DNA of 64,000 nt from SHZI01 sp963802215 (GCA_963802215.1 CAWDHQ010000002.1:992001-1056000), one strand, 5' to 3'; positions 33,675 through 43,254 are shown, numbered from the stretch's first letter. Notes: generated from the letters alone by a model not told the origin. Numbers and translations are program-made.

Positions 33675-34715
33675 ATGAGAATCGCGATCGTAGGCGCCAC
33701 CGGCATGGTCGGCGAGGCCATGCGCGCCATCCTGGAAGAGCGCAATTTCCCGGCCGATGACGTGCGCTTCATGGCGTCGTCCCGCTCGGCGGGCCGCAAG
33801 CTGCCCTGGCGGGGCCGCCAGGTCGTCGTGGAGGATGCCGACACGGCTGACTACCGCGGCGTCGACATCGCCATATTCTCCGCCGGCGGTGCCACGTCGA
33901 AGGCGCTGGCGCCGAAGGTGGCCGCTGCCGGCGCGATCGTCGTGGACAATTCCAGCGCCTGGCGCATGGATCCCCAGGTGCCCCTCGTGGTGAGCGAAGT
34001 GAACCCGCACGCGCTGGCGACCATTCCCAAGGGCATCGTGGCGAATCCGAACTGCACCACCATGGCCATCATGCCGGTGCTGAAGCCGCTGCACCGGGAG
34101 GCCGGCCTCGTCAGGCTGGTCGCCGCGACCTACCAGGCGGTGTCCGGCGGCGGCGTGGCCGGAGTAAGCGAACTGGAGACCCAGGTGCGCGCCACGGCCG
34201 CGGAGTCCGCCAAGCTGGCCCAGCACGGCGCCAGCCTCGCGATGCCGGCCCCGCAAAAGTTCAGCAAGCCCATCGCCTTCAACGTGCTGCCCTACGCCGG
34301 CGCCTACGCGGCGGACGCCATCGAGGGCGACGAGGGCTGGACCGACGAGGAGCTCAAGCTCCGGAACGAGAGCCGCAAGATCCTCGAGATACCCGGCCTC
34401 AAGGTGGCCGGCACCTGCGTGCGCGTGCCCGTCTACACGGGCCACTCGCTCAGCGTGCACGCGGAGTTCGCGCGGGCGATCAGCGTGGCCCGGGCCAAGG
34501 AACTTCTCGCGGCCGCCCCCGGCGTCGAGCTGCTGGACGTGCCGACGCCGCTCGAGGCCGCCGGGCGGGACGCCTGCTACGTGGGCCGGATCCGCCGGGA
34601 TCCCACCGTGGACCACGGACTGGTGCTGTTCGTCTCCAACGACAACCTGCGGAAGGGCGCGGCGCTCAACGCCGTGCAGATCGCCGAGCTGCTGGCCGCC
34701 CGGCTCGGGCGGTAG
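33675..34715 (+). CDS. asd: Aspartate-semialdehyde dehydrogenase
   Basis: A 346-residue protein with the NADP-binding start IAIVGATGMVGEAM, phosphate loop ASSRSAGRKLPW, DNSSAWRMDPQVPLVVSEVN and the catalytic cysteine in NPNCTTM (C127). C-terminal RVPVYTGHSLSVHAEF holds the substrate-binding residues. It converts aspartyl phosphate to aspartate semialdehyde for lysine, methionine and threonine. Length agrees with the family, and the short branch (no gap-rich insert) matches the Asd type with the GATGxVG start. Confidence 0.9.
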   Translation: MRIAIVGATGMVGEAMRAILEERNFPADDVRFMASSRSAGRKLPWRGRQVVVEDADTADYRGVDIAIFSAGGATSKALAPKVAAAGAIVVDNSSAWRMDPQVPLVVSEVNPHALATIPKGIVANPNCTTMAIMPVLKPLHREAGLVRLVAATYQAVSGGGVAGVSELETQVRATAAESAKLAQHGASLAMPAPQKFSKPIAFNVLPYAGAYAADAIEGDEGWTDEELKLRNESRKILEIPGLKVAGTCVRVPVYTGHSLSVHAEFARAISVARAKELLAAAPGVELLDVPTPLEAAGRDACYVGRIRRDPTVDHGLVLFVSNDNLRKGAALNAVQIAELLAARLGR

Positions 34716-34743
34716 CTGGGCAGTTGAGCTTCTGGCCTCAACG

Positions 34744-35292
34744 CTAGCTCTCCAGGTCCGCGGTGAACCCGATTGGACGCCGCTTCGGATTCCTCGGGGC
34801 CGTTAGTGCCCGAATTGCGCGATTGACGGCTTGAAACTGCTTTCGCGTGTTCGCGTCGAGCCGGGAAAGCGAGCGCTCCAGAACTGCCAGCTTTCGAGCC
34901 AAGTCAATGTTTGATGCGACGAGCTGCCGTAGCCTCGAGAAGGCGCGTACCACGTAAATTGACATGTCAATTGCCTGATCGCTGCTGAGCACCGTAGCGG
35001 CCATGATGGCCCCATGTTCAGTGAACGCGAACGGCAGGTACTTCCGGTGTTGGCCTCGTCCGGACTCTAAGGTCACATTCTGTGACCTTAGAGCAAGCCA
35101 TTCCTCGGCAGTTAATTGGATCAGAAAATCCGGTGGAAATCGGCGGGGGTTTCGCCGCACCGCCTGATTCAGGGCCTTGGTAGCGACCCCATAGAGCGCA
35201 GCCAGACTTGAATCGAGCAATACGCGCTGGCCCCGGACGATCCTGATCGACCGGACAATATCCGGGCCTGGAGGTGCTGGCGGCCTGGCCAT
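34744..35292 (-). CDS. ORF6N domain protein
   Basis: A 182-residue protein. Residues ~10-95 have the ORF6N (KilA-N-related) DNA-binding domain: IRSIRIVRGQRVLLDSSLAALYGV, LNQAVRRNPRRFPPDFLIQLT and FTEHGAIMAATVLSS. The C-terminal part is a predicted coiled coil (LARKLAVLERSLSRL). Such genes are common as lone cargo in genomes and are often of phage or mobile origin. The flanking sequence shows no phage genes. It lies divergent from the ABC-F gene. ATG 35292 is preferred over longer frames. Confidence 0.8.
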   Translation of the reverse strand: MARPPAPPGPDIVRSIRIVRGQRVLLDSSLAALYGVATKALNQAVRRNPRRFPPDFLIQLTAEEWLALRSQNVTLESGRGQHRKYLPFAFTEHGAIMAATVLSSDQAIDMSIYVVRAFSRLRQLVASNIDLARKLAVLERSLSRLDANTRKQFQAVNRAIRALTAPRNPKRRPIGFTADLES

Positions 35293-35457
35293 TGCTCTAG
35301 AGTGCTTGCCACAAGACGGTCTGGCGAGCGACGAATCGCCCCAGATCGTCAGGTTTTCCCGAGTCTCTGCGAGCCCCGCGTTATAGCCGGCCCATGATAT
35401 TCGCGGCCGCTGCGTGTAGCATCTGCACCCCCTTGATCCCCCGCCAGGACTTGCCCC

Positions 35458-37080
35458 GTGATCACCACCGCCAACCTCACCATGCAATTTGGTGCCAAGC
35501 CCCTGTTCGAGAACGTCTCGGCCAAGTTCGGGGGCGGCAACCGCTACGGACTGATCGGGGCCAACGGCTGCGGCAAGTCGACGTTCATGAAGATCCTCGG
35601 GGGCGACCTCGTGCCCACGTCGGGCAACGTGGCCCTGGATGCGGGCGTCCGCCTCGGCAAGCTGCGCCAGGACCAGTTCGCCTTCGAGGAATACCCGGTG
35701 ATCGACACCGTGATCATGGGGCACGCGGAACTCTGGCCGATCAAGCAGGAGCGGGACCGGATCTACGCGCTGCCGGAGATGAGCGAGGAGGACGGGATGC
35801 GGGTCGCCGACCTGGAGACCCAGTTCGCCGAGCTGGACGGCTACACCGCCGAATCCCGGGCCAGCGAGCTACTGCGCGGCGTCGGCATTCCGGCCGAGCT
35901 GGACGCGGGCCTGATGAGCGAGGTCGCGCCCGGCTGGAAGCTCCGCGTGCTGCTCGCCCAGGCCCTGTTCGGCAATCCGGACGTGCTGCTGCTCGACGAG
36001 CCCACCAACAACCTGGATATCAACTCCATCCGCTGGGTCGAGGAGCTGCTGAACTCCCGTGACTGCACGATGGTGATCATCTCCCACGATCGCCACTTCC
36101 TGAACAGCGTCTGCACTCACATGGCCGACCTGGACTACGGCGAGCTGCGCGTCTATCCCGGCAACTACGACCAGTACATGATCGCCTCCACGGAAGCGCG
36201 CGAGCGCCTGCTGGCCGACAACGCGAAGAAGAAGGCCCAGATCGCCGAGCTGCAGACCTTCGTCAGCCGTTTCTCGGCCAACGCGTCGAAGGCGCGCCAG
36301 GCCACCTCCCGGGCCCGCCAGATCGAGAAGATCGAGGTGGTCGAGGTGAAGCCATCGAGCCGGGTGAGCCCGTACATCCGCTTCGACCAGGCCCGCAAGC
36401 TGTACCGGCTGGCCCTGGAGGTCGAGGGGCTCGCCAGGGGCTACGACGGTCAGCCGCTGTTCAAGGGCCTGAACCTCAAGGTCGAGGTGGGGGAGCGGAT
36501 CGCCATCATCGGCGCGAATGGCGTCGGCAAGAGCACGCTCCTGAAGTGCCTGGTGCAGGAGCTGGCGCCCGACCAGGGCACGGTGAAGTGGTCCGAGAAT
36601 GTCGCCACCGGCTACGTTCCCCAGGACCGGGGCGATGACTTTGCGGAGGACCTCACGCTGTTCGACTGGATCCGCCAGTGGCAGCAAAAGACCGACGACG
36701 AGCAGGCGCTGCGGGCGACGCTGGGCCGCATGCTCTTCTCGAAGGACGAGAGCCGGAAGTCGGTCAAGGTGATTTCCGGCGGCGAGGAGGGCCGGCTGCT
36801 GTTCGGCAAGATGATGCTCCTCAAGCCGAACGTGCTGATCATGGACGAGCCGACGAACCACCTGGACATGGAGTCCATCGAGGCGCTCAACCTGGCGCTG
36901 GAGAACTACCCCGGCACGCTCATCTTCGTGAGCCACGACCGGGAGTTCGTGGCGTCCCTGGCCACGCGCGTCATCGAGATGAAGGCCGACGGGATCGTGG
37001 ACTTCCACGGCGGGTACGAGGACTACCTGCGCAGCCAGGGCGTGGCGGAGTCCCGGGAGCCGAGGCGGATGAGCCGATGA
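35458..37080 (+). CDS. ABC-F family ATPase (YbiT-like)
   Basis: A 540-residue soluble twin-ATPase. The first nucleotide-binding site has GANGCGKST (about residues 35-43) and LLDEPTNNLD; the second has GANGVGKST and IMDEPTNHLD, with ISGGEEGRL as signature. The Q-linker between them is charged (KKKAQIAELQTFVSRFSANA), and the frame ends in the YEDYLRSQG tail of YbiT-type proteins. ABC-F proteins bind ribosomes and do not transport. GTG 35458 is the only fitting start. Confidence 0.85.
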   Translation: MITTANLTMQFGAKPLFENVSAKFGGGNRYGLIGANGCGKSTFMKILGGDLVPTSGNVALDAGVRLGKLRQDQFAFEEYPVIDTVIMGHAELWPIKQERDRIYALPEMSEEDGMRVADLETQFAELDGYTAESRASELLRGVGIPAELDAGLMSEVAPGWKLRVLLAQALFGNPDVLLLDEPTNNLDINSIRWVEELLNSRDCTMVIISHDRHFLNSVCTHMADLDYGELRVYPGNYDQYMIASTEARERLLADNAKKKAQIAELQTFVSRFSANASKARQATSRARQIEKIEVVEVKPSSRVSPYIRFDQARKLYRLALEVEGLARGYDGQPLFKGLNLKVEVGERIAIIGANGVGKSTLLKCLVQELAPDQGTVKWSENVATGYVPQDRGDDFAEDLTLFDWIRQWQQKTDDEQALRATLGRMLFSKDESRKSVKVISGGEEGRLLFGKMMLLKPNVLIMDEPTNHLDMESIEALNLALENYPGTLIFVSHDREFVASLATRVIEMKADGIVDFHGGYEDYLRSQGVAESREPRRMSR

Positions 37081-37092
37081 CACGCCGGTTGT

Positions 37093-37698
37093 TCAGTAGC
37101 GCCCCGGGTACGACAGGGAACTGACCAGCGATTCCCGGTTCACGCGCGTCGTCACCGGCGCCACGAACACGCGGTACGCCGCCGCCGCGCGCAGCAGGTC
37201 GCCGCCCAGCAGCCGGAACCCGAGGTCGGTGGAGAGCCAGGGCGGGCCGGCGCCCCCCAGGTAGGCCCGGTGTCCCGACCAGGGATAGTCCGCCGCATCC
37301 CGCACGAGACCTGCCCGCAGCGGATTGAGGTGGATGTACCGGATCAGCTGCAGCAGGTAGGCGTCCGCGTCCACGCGGAACGCCGGGTCTGGCGGCGCGA
37401 AGACCGGTTCCAAGGTTCCGGTCCCACGCTGGCGGTGCAGGGTGTGGCGTGCGACCAGTTCGTCCTGGAACGCGGCCATCCGCCCGGGCGGCAACTCCAC
37501 GGCCAGGTGGAGATGATTGGTCATCCAGCAGTAGGCGTGGACGCGCGCGTCCTGCTTCCGGAGGAGGTCGCCCAAACCCGCATCGAGCGCCCGGTAGTCG
37601 GCGGGGCTGGCGAAGAGGGACTGCCCGTCCAGGCCACGCAAGGCCACGTGATGAATGGCTCCCCGCAGCCGCAGGCGGGAGGGTGGGTCCGGGCGCAT
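37093..37698 (-). CDS. REP-associated tyrosine transposase (RAYT, Y1 type)
   Basis: A 201-residue HUH-type protein. It has the His-x-His metal motif in AYCWMTNHLHLAVE and the Tyr-containing helix QLIRYIHLNPLRAGLV, with the YPWSGHRAYLGG tail common to RAYTs. RAYTs are thought to spread or maintain REP hairpins. The GTAGGAGCGCC REPs in this window lie 20 kb away, so a functional link is inference. No flanking terminal hairpins were found. Confidence 0.8.
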   Translation of the reverse strand: MRPDPPSRLRLRGAIHHVALRGLDGQSLFASPADYRALDAGLGDLLRKQDARVHAYCWMTNHLHLAVELPPGRMAAFQDELVARHTLHRQRGTGTLEPVFAPPDPAFRVDADAYLLQLIRYIHLNPLRAGLVRDAADYPWSGHRAYLGGAGPPWLSTDLGFRLLGGDLLRAAAAYRVFVAPVTTRVNRESLVSSLSYPGRY

Positions 37699-37841
37699 GC
37701 CGCCATCCTGGGGGCGCGGCGCGCAGGAAGTCAGCCCGCTAATCTGGCGGGGTTGCGGGTATTCGCCGGTTGACGCTCGGGGCAGGCGGCTGCACCCTGT
37801 GGTCGTGCCCGGTCTCGGGTCCGGCCAGGGAGACTTGTCCT

Positions 37842-38138
37842 ATGGATAACGCGGGTGTCAGCTGGGGAACGATCGCCGGGGTGAGCATCGTCCTCTACCT
37901 TCTGTACGTGGCAATCGGCGGCCTGATCATCGGCGCCCTGGCCCGCTGGCTGCTGCCGGGCCCGGACCCCATGAGCTACCCGCGCACCATCCTCTATGGC
38001 CTGGGAGGGTCCCTCGCCGGTGGCATCGTCGGCTGGCTGCTCGGCCTGCCGGCCTGGCTGGACCTGGGCCTCAGCGTGGCCGGTGCCGCCGGGCTGATCT
38101 GGTACTTCCGCCGCAGGACCGCTCCACCCGCGGCCTGA
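37842..38138 (+). CDS. GlsB/YeaQ/YmgE-type small membrane protein
   Basis: A 98-residue protein with three helices: SIVLYLLYVAIGGLIIGALA, TILYGLGGSLAGGIVGWLLG and LDLGLSVAGAAGLIWYFRRR. Gly-rich first and second segments, GLIIGALARWLLPGPDPM and the short length fit the transglycosylase-associated (YeaQ/YmgE/GlsB) family of small stress-related inner-membrane proteins. The C-terminus is basic. It stands alone. Confidence 0.75.
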   Translation: MDNAGVSWGTIAGVSIVLYLLYVAIGGLIIGALARWLLPGPDPMSYPRTILYGLGGSLAGGIVGWLLGLPAWLDLGLSVAGAAGLIWYFRRRTAPPAA

Positions 38139-38151
38139 CGCCGGCGACGGT

Positions 38152-38925
38152 TCAGGCCCCGGATCGACGCCGGGCGGCGCCCGCCAGCACGGTCAGGCCG
38201 GACCCGAACAGCCACGCAGCGGCCGGCACGGGAACCACCTGCGTGCTGACCGGCACGCCCTCGATGGTGAGGCCGCTGAACGCGAGCCCGGAGTCGAAGT
38301 GCATGTCGCTCCAGTTGGTAACGCCGTATTCCACGGAAAAAATACCGGCCGACGCGATGGAATAGTTCGCCTGGACCCAGCCGGTGTAACCGCAGCCGGT
38401 CGAATAGCAGGTACCGGAACTTGCACCCAGCGGGCCCCAGGCCGGTGCGCCTCCGACGATGGGCACCGATGCCGGCGAGAGCGTGGCCAGCGGTGCCGGC
38501 ATGCCGAACCCTGGAATGATCGACCCGGTCGGCTTTGTGCGGGCCGTAAACAGGAGCGCAACTTCATTGTTCGACGCATCCAGCAGCCGCGCCCAGGCAT
38601 AGTCAGCAAAGCCTGCGCCGTCCGACGTGACGTAGTTGAACCAGAACTGCAGGTCATCCCCGGCACCGGCGGAAAACGGGTCCGAGCGCAAGGTGGAGCC
38701 GTTGGTGTTGCCAATGCCGCCATTGATGCCCGGGACGATGTAGGGGAGTCCCCCGCCGAGGGCGCCTCCCCAGGTCGAGACCCAGCCGTAGGACGTATCG
38801 CCGTTGGGAGGAAGCGTCACGACGCCACTGGCACCCAGGGTGCCGGCATTGCCGATCACCGTGACCGCGGAAGCGTCTACAGACAGGAAAGCAGAAAGCG
38901 ACAGTAACGCGATTGTTCTTTTCAT
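38152..38925 (-). CDS. Secreted protein with PEP-CTERM/VPLPA-type sorting signal
   Basis: A 257-residue protein with a signal peptide (MKRTIALLSLSAFLSVDASA). The mature part is beta-rich, and it ends with VVPVPAAAWLFGSGLTVLAG followed by AARRRSGA, a VPxPAAxWL PEP-CTERM-type tail: motif, hydrophobic helix and Arg-rich tail. The central part (DDLQFWFNYVTSDGAGFADYAWARLLDA) matches a recurring PEP-CTERM family. It should be handled by an exosortase encoded elsewhere. The ATG is at 38925. Confidence 0.8.
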   Translation of the reverse strand: MKRTIALLSLSAFLSVDASAVTVIGNAGTLGASGVVTLPPNGDTSYGWVSTWGGALGGGLPYIVPGINGGIGNTNGSTLRSDPFSAGAGDDLQFWFNYVTSDGAGFADYAWARLLDASNNEVALLFTARTKPTGSIIPGFGMPAPLATLSPASVPIVGGAPAWGPLGASSGTCYSTGCGYTGWVQANYSIASAGIFSVEYGVTNWSDMHFDSGLAFSGLTIEGVPVSTQVVPVPAAAWLFGSGLTVLAGAARRRSGA

Positions 38926-39029
38926 GGCCGGATTCCCCACGCAGGTTGGACTCATCGATCGCCGTCCGGTGCAGTTAAGCACGATCCTCGTACCAGAGTG
39001 CCAACTTTTATGGGCGCTGAGCTGGCGAG

Positions 39030-39557
39030 CTATTTGGCCGGGCCGCCATTCACAGGCGCAGCGATCGCCGTCAGGATCCCCTGCAGCAGCCGGGTCGGGG
39101 ACGGCGGGCACCCCGGTACCGAGACTGCCACCGGGATGACGTTGGCCACCCGGCCGCAACTGGCGTAGCTGTCGCCGAAGATCCCACCCGTGCAGCCGCA
39201 GTCCCCGATCGCCACCACGAGCTTCGGGTCCGGGATTGCCGCGAACGTGCGGAGGAGGGCGTTCTGCATGTGGCGTGAGACCGGCCCGGTCACAAGCAGC
39301 ATGTCTGCATGCCTCGGACTCGCGACGAATCGGATCCCGAGCCCCTCAATGTTGTAGATGGGGTTGTTAAGGGCGTGGATTTCCAGTTCGCAGCCATTGC
39401 AGGACCCCGCATCCACGTGCCGGATGCAGAGCGCCCGTCCAAGAACGGACCAGATCTCGTCATGCAGTGCGTTGCTGGTGCGGAGTGCGTCATCGGTTGT
39501 CGGCGCAGGCTCCGAGACCCGTCCACAGGAAGCGATGGTGGCGAGTGTCTTCAGCAT
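39030..39557 (-). CDS. NuoB/HyfI-like [4Fe-4S] subunit of an Ehr-type complex
   Basis: A 175-residue small subunit of the complex I/group-4 hydrogenase family. It keeps the N2-type cluster ligands: CNGCE (C53, C56), GDCGCTGG (C120) and PGCPP (C150). This cluster would accept electrons near the large subunit's quinone- or nickel-site cavity. It is the last of six genes transcribed from 46208 to 39030. Length agrees with HyfI rather than with fused forms. Confidence 0.85.
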   Translation of the reverse strand: MLKTLATIASCGRVSEPAPTTDDALRTSNALHDEIWSVLGRALCIRHVDAGSCNGCELEIHALNNPIYNIEGLGIRFVASPRHADMLLVTGPVSRHMQNALLRTFAAIPDPKLVVAIGDCGCTGGIFGDSYASCGRVANVIPVAVSVPGCPPSPTRLLQGILTAIAAPVNGGPAK

Positions 39558-39572
39558 GGGCCTTCGAGCCTG

Positions 39573-41120
39573 CTAGAGGTCATGACCACTGTAGGAGAGG
39601 TTGAATGACTTGTTGATCAGGGGGAAGTCCGGAACGATGTTGTCCATTATTGCGTGCTCGAGAGCCGGCCAGTTCTGCCGCGAGGGGTCGTGGGGGTAAC
39701 AGCGCCGGATGGTTCCCCCGGGGCTGGGTTCCAGTGCCACCAGCACCGGACCGCGCCAGCCCTCGATCAGGCCGAGGCCCAGGGCACCGGCTGGCGGCGT
39801 TTGCACCGGGACAACGACCGGCCCCCCGGGCAGGCCCGCGAGAATGCTTTGGGCGATCCGGCAGGATTCAGACAGCTCGTCGTAACGCACGGCCACGCGG
39901 GCGGCCACGTCGCCTTCGGTCCGGAGTACCTTCGCCGGCCGCAGTTCGTCGTAGGGCGGGCACGGGTGGTCAATCCGGAGGTCACCGCTGATGCCGCTCG
40001 CCCTGCCGGCGAGGCCCACCATGCCCAGTCGCCGGGCGAGTTCCGGCATGACCCGGCCTGCACCCGCAAAGCGATCGCGCAGGCCCCCGTGCTCGTCGTA
40101 AATCTGTTGGAGTTTTCGGCTGGCGGAATCGATGCGTGCCAGGCACCTGGCCAACGCGATTGCAGCGTCCGCAGCCAGATCGAAGCTGACACCGCCCGGG
40201 CACACGGCGTCGAGGAGGTACCGCTGGCCGATCGCCAGGTCGACGGTCCGCAGCAGGTCCTCCTTGAGCCGCGAGAACTGGGCAAGCCCGAAGGCAAAGC
40301 CCGCATCATTGCCCAGAGCGCCCAGGTCGCCGAGATGATTCTGGATGCGCTCGGTCTCCAGGCACAGCGCCCGGAGCCAGGCCGCCCGTCGCGGCACCTG
40401 CGTACCGCTGAGGCCTTCCAGCGCCTGGCAGTAAGCCCAGGAGAAGGCCACGGCCGAGTCACCCGACACGCGCGCTGCCAGTCGATGGCCCTCTGCAATC
40501 GGGAGTTCCGTGAAGCGCCGCTCGATGCCCTTGTGCACATATCCCAGCCGCTCCTCGAGTCGCAGCACCTTCTCGCCCACGACCGAGAAGCGGAAATGGC
40601 CGGGTTCGATGATACCGGCGTGCACGGGACCGACCGCGATCTCGTGGACGCCGTCGCCCTCGACACGGACGAACGGGTAACGGTCAGGCGGTGCAACCTC
40701 TGGCGGATCGGGCATGTGGCCGGTTGCCAGCGGGAAGCCTCCGGCGGGCCATGCCGCGTGCCGCAGCCATGGCCGCTCGTCGGGATCGTCCGAGCGGATG
40801 CCCCACAGGTCGTGTGCTGCACGCTGCAGGCGGGACGCCGCCGGAAACGTCGATTCCAGGCCCGGATAGGTGGCGTCCGGACCATCCAGGCGCAGCTCCG
40901 CGATCATCGTGCCCTCGTCGACCCCGTAGGCCGCCCGAACCGTAGCCGGCGTGTCAGGTGATGCACCGGCGGTGACCCAGAGGGCGATCAATCGGCCCCC
41001 GGCTGCCGCCGCCGTGGGCGCCGCCTGGCTCCATGCCAGCCGATCGCCGGAGGACAGCAAACGGACAGCCGGTGCACCGGGCACGATTGCTCCTCGGTCC
41101 CACCATGCATGGTTGGGCAT
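39573..41120 (-). CDS. NuoCD/HyfG-like large subunit without nickel ligands
   Basis: A 515-residue fusion of a NuoC-like domain (residues ~1-115, ending YPGLESTFPAASRLQRAAHDLWGI) and a NuoD/hydrogenase large-subunit domain (~150-515). The first ligand motif, CGIC in true hydrogenases, reads SGDS at 219-222, and the C-terminal CxxC is absent: the protein ends PLINKSFNLSYSGHDL. It therefore cannot hold a [NiFe] centre. This is characteristic of energy-converting hydrogenase-related (Ehr) complexes. It starts 2 bp after the HyfF-like stop in transcript order. Confidence 0.85.
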   Translation of the reverse strand: MPNHAWWDRGAIVPGAPAVRLLSSGDRLAWSQAAPTAAAAGGRLIALWVTAGASPDTPATVRAAYGVDEGTMIAELRLDGPDATYPGLESTFPAASRLQRAAHDLWGIRSDDPDERPWLRHAAWPAGGFPLATGHMPDPPEVAPPDRYPFVRVEGDGVHEIAVGPVHAGIIEPGHFRFSVVGEKVLRLEERLGYVHKGIERRFTELPIAEGHRLAARVSGDSAVAFSWAYCQALEGLSGTQVPRRAAWLRALCLETERIQNHLGDLGALGNDAGFAFGLAQFSRLKEDLLRTVDLAIGQRYLLDAVCPGGVSFDLAADAAIALARCLARIDSASRKLQQIYDEHGGLRDRFAGAGRVMPELARRLGMVGLAGRASGISGDLRIDHPCPPYDELRPAKVLRTEGDVAARVAVRYDELSESCRIAQSILAGLPGGPVVVPVQTPPAGALGLGLIEGWRGPVLVALEPSPGGTIRRCYPHDPSRQNWPALEHAIMDNIVPDFPLINKSFNLSYSGHDL

Positions 41121-41121
41121 G

Positions 41122-42579
41122 TCAGTGGCCCCCGATCAGCCGGGCCGCCTGGCGGTACCAGTCCGCCAGGTAGGGCGGGACGTAGAGTCCCAGCATCAGC
41201 ACCAGAGCCAGGTGGACGAAGACCGGCAGAAGTGCGGGAGGGTGCGGCAGGCGCTTCGCCGTGGTTTCGCCGAACACCATGGACTGGACCCGGCCGAAGA
41301 TGGCGGCAAACGCAACGCCAAGTGCGCCGAGGAGGATCGGCGTGGCCCAGGGCTGTTCCTGCATCGCCGTCGTCAGGATCAGGAACTCGCTCGCAAAGAC
41401 CCCGAATGGGGGCATGCCGAGGATCGCCAGCGTGCCCATCATCAACCCCCAGCCGATCGTCGGGCTGATGGTGACCAGGCCGCGGATGTCATCCATGAGC
41501 TGTGAGCCGGACTTCTGCGAGGCATGCCCTACCGCGAAGAAAATCGCGGACTTGGTCAGGGAATGCACGGTCATGTGCAGTAGTGCCGCGAAGTTCGCTA
41601 CCGCGCCGCCCATGCCGAAGGCGAAGGTGATGATGCCCATGTGCTCGATCGACGAGTAGGCAAACAGTCGCTTGATGTCCCGTTGCCGCCAGAGCAGGAA
41701 TGCGGCCACCACGACCGACACGAGGCCGAAGCCCATGAGCATGCGGGAGGGCAGGGGAGAGTCGAGCGCGCCCTCGACCAGGATCTTGCAGCGGATGATG
41801 GCGTACATCGCGACATTCAGGAGCAGGCCGGACAGCACCGCGGATATCGGCGTCGGGCCCTCGGCGTGGGCGTCGGGCAGCCAGTTGTGCAGCGGCGCCA
41901 GCCCGACTTTGGTGCCGTAGCCCACCAGCAGGAAGACGAAGGCCAGGCTGAGGACGGTGGGTTCGAGCTGCGTCTTCACGACATCGAGATGGGTCCAGAG
42001 CAGCGCCGTCACTCCCGCCTGGCCCAGGACCTTCTCGGCGGCAAAGTACAGGAGGATCGTCCCGAAGAGGGCCTGCGCGATGCCGACACCGCACAGGATG
42101 AAATACTTCCAGCCGGCCTCCAGGCTGGCAGGGGTCCGGTACAGCGTCACCAGCAGGACCGTCGAGAGCGTGGCGGCTTCCATCGCCACCCACATCAATC
42201 CCATGTTGTTGGTCGTCAGTGCCACCAGCATCGCGAACAGGAACAGCTGATACATGCTGTGGTACAGCCGCAGGCGGCCATCGCTCAGGCGGCCGTGCTG
42301 CCGCTCGATGCGCATGTAGGGCCGGGAGAACAGGGACGTGGTCAGGCCCACGAAGGCCGTCAGTGTCACGAGGAACACGTTGAAGGGGTCAATGAAGAAC
42401 TGCTCGTTCGCCACGAGCAGGTTGCCATCGGCGATCACCCGCGCGGTCAGCGCCGCCGCCGCCCCAAAGCTGATCAGGCTGACCAGGACGTTGAGTTCCG
42501 GTGCCAGGCGCCGTGCGCCCAGCAGGCCCAGCAGGCCGGCACCGACCAGCGGCGCGCCGAGAAGGATCAGGAACTCCAA
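41122..42579 (-). CDS. HyfF-like antiporter-type membrane subunit
   Basis: A 485-residue polytopic protein of the NuoL/M/N - MrpA/D superfamily. It has about 14 helices; the segment LLVGYGTKVGLAPLHNWLPDAHAEGPTPISAVLSGLLLNVAMYAIIR holds the conserved Lys, His and Pro of the proton path. It begins at a TTG at 42579 directly after the HyfE-like stop. This subunit should translocate ions (H+ or Na+) in the membrane arm of the complex. Confidence 0.85.
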   Translation of the reverse strand: MEFLILLGAPLVGAGLLGLLGARRLAPELNVLVSLISFGAAAALTARVIADGNLLVANEQFFIDPFNVFLVTLTAFVGLTTSLFSRPYMRIERQHGRLSDGRLRLYHSMYQLFLFAMLVALTTNNMGLMWVAMEAATLSTVLLVTLYRTPASLEAGWKYFILCGVGIAQALFGTILLYFAAEKVLGQAGVTALLWTHLDVVKTQLEPTVLSLAFVFLLVGYGTKVGLAPLHNWLPDAHAEGPTPISAVLSGLLLNVAMYAIIRCKILVEGALDSPLPSRMLMGFGLVSVVVAAFLLWRQRDIKRLFAYSSIEHMGIITFAFGMGGAVANFAALLHMTVHSLTKSAIFFAVGHASQKSGSQLMDDIRGLVTISPTIGWGLMMGTLAILGMPPFGVFASEFLILTTAMQEQPWATPILLGALGVAFAAIFGRVQSMVFGETTAKRLPHPPALLPVFVHLALVLMLGLYVPPYLADWYRQAARLIGGH

Positions 42580-42580
42580 G

Positions 42581-43249
42581 CTAGCGCTCCTCCTTCAGGG
42601 ACTCGAGATGGTGCAGGTCGAGGCTGTCGAACTGCTCCCTGATCTGGAAGAAGAAGACGCCGAGCACGAGCATGGCCACCAGGATGTCCAGGGCGATGCC
42701 CAGTTCCACCACCATGGGCATGCCGTAGGTCGCGCTCATGGCGCCGAAGAACAGCCCGTTCTCCATCGACAGGAAGCCGACGACCTGGGACATGGCCTTG
42801 CGGCGCGTGATCATCGTGAGGAATGCCAGGAGGATGACTGCGACGGCGATCCCGATGGTGTTGCGGGTGGCCGTGCTGGCAAGTTCGGCGATGGGCTGGG
42901 CGAGGCCGAACGAGAACACGACGATACCCAGGCCGATGAGCATCGTGGCTGACGGATTGATGATCGATTCGGAGTCCCAGTAGACACCGAGGCGCCGGAT
43001 AAGCCGGGTAAGCAGCCATGGCAGGAAAGCCACCTTGAGCCCCAGGGTGAGCAGTGCCGAGATGTACAGATGGGTCTCCCCGGTGCGCCATGCGACGAGC
43101 AGCGTGGCGACGCCCAGCAGTGCGCCCTGAGCCGCCAGCAGCTTGACCAGATTGACGACGCGGCGCTGCGAGAGCATGGCGAAGGAGATCAGCAGCACCA
43201 CCGCGGAGAATGTGTTGATCAGCTGCAGATCGAACGGGATTGCGGTCAT
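42581..43249 (-). CDS. HyfE-like membrane subunit
   Basis: A 222-residue membrane protein with about seven helices, resembling hydrogenase-4 subunit E (HyfE), which combines NuoK-like features in its C-terminal half (SMENGLFFGAMSATYGMPMVVELGIALDILVAMLVLGVF). The ATG at 43249 is taken because it lies after the HyfC-like gene's stop (43255). It is coded in the same direction as its neighbours with gaps of 1-5 bp. Its role is in the membrane arm of the complex. Confidence 0.8.
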   Translation of the reverse strand: MTAIPFDLQLINTFSAVVLLISFAMLSQRRVVNLVKLLAAQGALLGVATLLVAWRTGETHLYISALLTLGLKVAFLPWLLTRLIRRLGVYWDSESIINPSATMLIGLGIVVFSFGLAQPIAELASTATRNTIGIAVAVILLAFLTMITRRKAMSQVVGFLSMENGLFFGAMSATYGMPMVVELGIALDILVAMLVLGVFFFQIREQFDSLDLHHLESLKEER

Positions 43250-43254
43250 CACTG

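Noticed and set aside
39573..41120. Calling this gene a nickel-dependent hydrogenase large subunit
   Set aside because: Both nickel-ligand motifs are missing (SGDS instead of CGIC, and no C-terminal CxxC), so hydrogenase activity is not supported.
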